From Prorocentrum cordatum (lineage: Eukaryota; Sar; Dinophyceae; Prorocentrales; Prorocentraceae), in assembly GCA_963575745.1 (NCBI GenBank), contig CAUYUJ010020161.1:62134-126133 (forward strand): a DNA stretch of 64,000 nt, read 5' to 3'. Position numbers and translations under genes: made by a program. Below the pieces are notes generated by a model, which had not been told where the DNA came from, made no database searches, and saw nothing but the letters and a program-made list of their open reading frames with translations. Numbering within the stretch: position 1 is the first letter of the stretch; each line of letters begins with the position of its first letter. This document shows positions 60,601 to 64,000 of the stretch, piece after piece.

Positions 60601-62603
60601 GCAAGGGCGCACTGGGGTGACGAAGAGCGCGTTAGATAATCAGTGCAGAACAGGGTTCGGCGAGGCTCGCGCCCTGGCTCCGCGGTTGGCATCGAATGCC
60701 CCATCTGCGCTGAACAATGCGCGAGGAGCGGGCGGGAAGACAGCGCGCGAGAGATGCAGGGGCAGAAATGTCAGCGAGCAGCTGCCGGATTATGATGAGC
60801 GCGCCATGTACCTCAAGGCTCAGAGCAAATGGGCCAGGGGAAAGCTCGATTGCGGGTGGGAGAGCGGCGCGTTCTTGCGGAGTTGTCGAGTCTCAGGCCC
60901 AGGGGAAAGGGGGCAAATGCGAGAGGCGGAAGATCGATGAGGTGACGAATGTGAAATGATTGCCCTGGCAACCTGACCCTCGCGCTGCAGGGCGCGAAGT
61001 ACAGGCGAGAGTGATCGCGCCCGCCCTGACAGAACCTGGGAGCGATGGCGCTTTTAACGCAAGACCCATCGCGGCCGCGGGAGCGGCCGCCTGAAGTCGG
61101 AGCATCTGGCCATGGGGCCTGCGCCCCGATCACCCGGTTGCAAAGTCACAGCGCGGGGGGGCGCCAGTCGTGAACCGCGCGGCGCCGAGCGCCGAGTTCG
61201 AGTCGTCGAGCGGAAAAACAGGAGGGTGGCCCAGACGTTCAGGGGCGGCTACCCCCCGCGCAACTCCAGAAGGAGCCGCGAGCCGTGGGCGAGAGGGAAG
61301 GAATAACATTTCACCCCGAACAGAATAGCACGCGCCCCCGAACTCGCTGACGCGCGGGCGCGCAGGAGCCAAGATGATAGGCGGTAGTGCGGAACACCAA
61401 AAACCAACGTGCACGTCCCCGACGGTTGCCCGCAAGCCAGCATAAAATGCCGAAGGCCAGGCTAGGTGGCGCGCGCGGGTCACATGCTCGTTAAGAGAGT
61501 TGGGGGCGTTCGGGAAATCAGTGACGAGCGGAAGGAAAGTGGAAAAAAAAAGCGATTGTGGAAGACTTGATGGTCGGGGCCGAGTTTGACTTGGGGGAAG
61601 AGGAGGCAGCCGACAAGGAGATGGCCCCCACCCCGGGCACGTCGCCACCATCAACATTCTCCGCCAAAAGACAGCCAGTGGATACGAGTGGAGAAATTGA
61701 CCATCCCGCCAGAGAAAAATCCCTTAGAGCCAGGCGACGAGGCAACCGGATGAACACCGCAGGGCTTCCGCTCGCCTGGCATATGCGAGGATCATCGCGA
61801 AGTGCTAGTTCGCCGCGAGACGCAAATTCCCGTGGAAGTTGATGGGGCGCGAAGGGCAGCTATGCCCCACGGACAGGGCCAACGAGAACTTCAGGACAGG
61901 GCCAACGAGAAGTTCTGATTCGAGTAACTGCACTGGCAGACAACATTGGATTACTACCAGGGTTGGCTATGGTTTTGACCACGCGCGGCGAGCGCGGCAA
62001 CCCGCGGAATTTCAACAATGGGGGCCACGAAAAGGAACGCCAAACATACGGTTGAATGGAAGGCGGCGCTCTTACTGGCAGCGGGCCCCATGTGCTCGGT
62101 GTTCAGTAGACTGCAAGCCTTCAGCGTTAGGAGGCTAGGCGGACACGAGATCAAGGACATGTTCGGCGACGGCATGCAAGGCTTTTGTTTCGAACGGGAC
62201 ACGCGGGCTGCATTCATTGTCTGTTTGAACACCCTGCTGGGGTTCAAGTCAAGTTGGCAAGCAAGTTCGACGTTCACTTCAGAGGATGTTGAGGCAGCCA
62301 GGCGTTCGCGCATGCGAAGGGGACGTGCGCCAACATGGCACGAAGCAATCTGTTGACGGCGAAGAACCGAACATTCACGAACCAGCGCGATTCATGAGTA
62401 ACGTTGACAGAATGGAAGAGTCTCAAGCGCAGAGGACTACATCGACACTTGGGGTAAACTGGAGGAGGAAGAACGAGGAGAACTGAGGTTTAGGTTGATC
62501 CGGACACGTTTTGCCGAGCAGTACTCACCGGACCGACGGTAGGGCTGGATGCTCACAGAAAGCGGATGAGGGATATTCGCCAGCCAGGCCAGACGAGGTA
62601 CTT
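57621..62603. other. Purine-rich unassigned region
   Basis: Nothing recognised in 5 kb. The + strand is noticeably A/G-rich, microsatellites are almost absent, and GCGCGC words are frequent from 59.2 kb on. Open frames (57960-58229, 60497-60940 and 62018-62356 on +, 58722-59720 on -) show no known motif and may be chance or decayed element sequence. Confidence 0.35.
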
Positions 62604-62657
62604 TTCGGGGAAGCCAGCGGAATTCGCTCAATAGCATTTGGAGAGGCTACCAAATTC
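62604..62657 (+). repeat. 54-bp direct repeat, left copy
   Basis: TTCGGGGAAGCCAGCGGAAT through GAGGCTACCAAATT; 50 of 54 bases match 63809-63862, all four differences being transitions. Confidence 0.9.
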
Positions 62658-62864
62658 TTCACGCTTCGCGTATCCCCACCAGCCCATCTCAAAACAGCAA
62701 CTCTTGCGAAGCATGCCGACAGTCGTGTTTTTCAGGCGCGTTTCCGCCTGCCCCCGCATATCTCCCCTGTTCCTCCTTCCTCCCGCCTCCGTGCACATCC
62801 TCCTTGTGGTGGGAGCGGGAGAAGGACGAGGCGGAGGAGGAGGGAGAGAAAGCGCTCCTCGTGG

Positions 62865-63268
62865 TTTGAGTCGTTTGGGGTTTCTCGTCCTGGTGTGAGT
62901 CGTTCGGGCCCTTCTTCCTGGTGTGAGTCGTTCGGGCTCTTCGTGGTGTGAGTCGTTCGGGCTCTTCGTCCTGGTGTGAGTCGTTCGGGCTTCTCGTGGT
63001 GTGAGTTGTTCGGGCCCCTCGTCCTGGTGTGAGTCGTTCGGGCCCCTCCTCCTGGTGTGACTCGTTCGGGCTCCTCGTGGTGTGAGTCGTTCGGGGCCCT
63101 CGTCGTGGTGTGAGTCGTTCGGGCTCCTCGTGGTGTGAGTCGTTCGGGCGCCTCGTCCTGGTGTGAGTCGTTCGGGCCCCTCCTTCTGGTGTGAGTCGTT
63201 CGGGCTCTTCGTGGTGTGAGTCGTTCGGGCCCCTCGTCCTGGTGTGAGTCGTTCGGGCTCCTCGTGGT
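62865..63268 (+). repeat. 24/27-bp minisatellite, about 15 units
   Basis: Alternating units of TGGTGTGAGTCGTTCGGG with CTCTTCG or CCCCTCGTCC spacers. Confidence 0.95.
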
Positions 63269-63269
63269 G

Positions 63270-63600
63270 TCTTTTGGGAGCCTCTTGGAGGCCTTTTGGG
63301 GCGTCTTGGGGGCCTCTTGGCGGCCCCAGGGGCTTCTAGGAGCGTCTTGGGTGCCTTGGGGGAGCCTCTTCGGGCCTCTTGGGAGCCGCTTGGAGGCCGT
63401 TTGGGGCGTTTTGGGGGCCTCTTGGCGGGTCCAGGGGCTTCCAGGAGCGTCTTGGGTGCCTCGGGGGAGCCTCTTGGGGCCTCTTGGGGGCCTTTTGGGG
63501 GCATCTTGGGGGCCTCTTGGAGGCCTCTTGGGGCTTCTTGGGGCTCTTTGGGAGGGGTCTGGGAGGTATCTTGGGGCCATCTTTCGGGCGATCGATCAAA
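63270..63600 (+). repeat. Degenerate GGGGCCTCTTGG array, block 6
   Basis: GGGGCGTCTTGGGGGCCTC words. An ~118-bp segment (CCTTTTGGGGCGTCTTGGGG through GGTGCCTTGGGGGAGCC) is duplicated at about 63288 and 63402. Confidence 0.8.
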
Positions 63601-63808
63601 GATGGGGGGAGCACTTTTCTCCTCCCCCCCGTCGGGGCCAGAATCCTCGTGAGGGGTGTCGTTTTTTAGCCCTCCGGGGAGTCGAAAAAGACCCCTCCAA
63701 CGACCCGCGAAACCCCCTCTCCAGGTCCAGGGGGAGGGGGTAGGGGGAGGGGTAAACCCCTCCCCGAAGGGGAAGAAGGGGGGTTGAGAACAGAGAGAGC
63801 TCGCTAAA

Positions 63809-63862
63809 TTCGGGGAGGCCAGCGGAGTTCGCCCAATAGCATTTGGAGAGGTTACCAAATTA
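63809..63862 (+). repeat. 54-bp direct repeat, right copy
   Basis: Right flank of the 1.15-kb minisatellite block. The remaining 138 bp to the window end show nothing recognisable. Confidence 0.9.
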
Positions 63863-64000
63863 GAAAGGATCCGGCAAGATAATGGAACCTCCCAGAGATT
63901 AATGTTACCAGCAAGTGCGTTCGTCGCATAACCGCAGATTTACATGCCGGCCAAGTTTTTGAGGACAGGCCGACTAGCGAACTTGGTGGCAGGGAAAGAA

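Noticed and set aside
1-64000. tRNA, rRNA, snRNA genes and CRISPR arrays
   Set aside because: No cloverleaf-compatible A/B boxes, rRNA-like conserved segments or regularly spaced repeat-spacer pattern were seen; tandem repeats here lack unique spacers.

Overview
The window looks like nuclear DNA of a photosynthetic dinoflagellate. It is GC-rich and extremely repeat-laden. Two host genes can be recognised, and both have introns whose ends sit in short direct repeats of the AG|G type; three or more of these introns need GC or GA donors. Retroelements are LINEs with the RT style common in dinoflagellates, and one 20-nt stretch resembles a decayed dinoflagellate spliced leader. The long TE-filled introns would suit a very large genome (a Prorocentrum-like species is possible), but that is inference. 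No tRNA, rRNA, CRISPR or bacterial-type operon was seen.

Layout. 0-3 kb: decayed LINE (RT plus RNase H). 4.5-5.7 kb: disrupted, membrane-protein-like coding pieces, unidentified. 5.7-21 kb: almost pure repeat (GGA, CT, CATA and CACG microsatellites, minisatellites, foldback elements, degenerate arrays) with one possible unknown exon near 20 kb. 21.46-23.26 kb: three-exon gene for a plastid-type monogalactosyldiacylglycerol synthase, complete at 474 codons. 23.3-30.1 kb: no recognised gene. 30.16-47.27 kb: six exons of a DDX56/Dbp9-type DEAD-box RNA helicase, spread over 17 kb, with introns up to 8.5 kb full of small inverted-repeat elements; its N-terminal (Q-motif and Walker A) and C-terminal (motif VI) exons were not found. 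An antisense retroelement ORF1-like relic lies in its first intron. 48.87-55.12 kb: 5'-truncated but recent LINE with endonuclease remnant, RT, zinc knuckle and a C-terminal domain that looks like a cytosine-C5 DNA methyltransferase; it lies between nearly identical ~170-bp direct repeats. 55.2-57.5 kb: satellite-like repeat units. 57.6-62.6 kb: purine-rich unassigned DNA. 62.6-63.9 kb: a minisatellite block between 54-bp direct repeats.

Most notable are (1) the LINE with the methyltransferase-like domain, its tandem 3' RNA hairpins and its long target duplication; (2) at least four families of small inverted-repeat elements, two with visible 8-10 bp target duplications and one whose TAAGT ends can create a splice donor on insertion; (3) the intron-boundary repeats in both host genes. 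Together they suggest a genome in which small DNA elements and LINEs build up introns.

All identifications were made by eye from translated sequence and motifs. Exon joins are inferred from reading frame and family alignment, not from transcripts.
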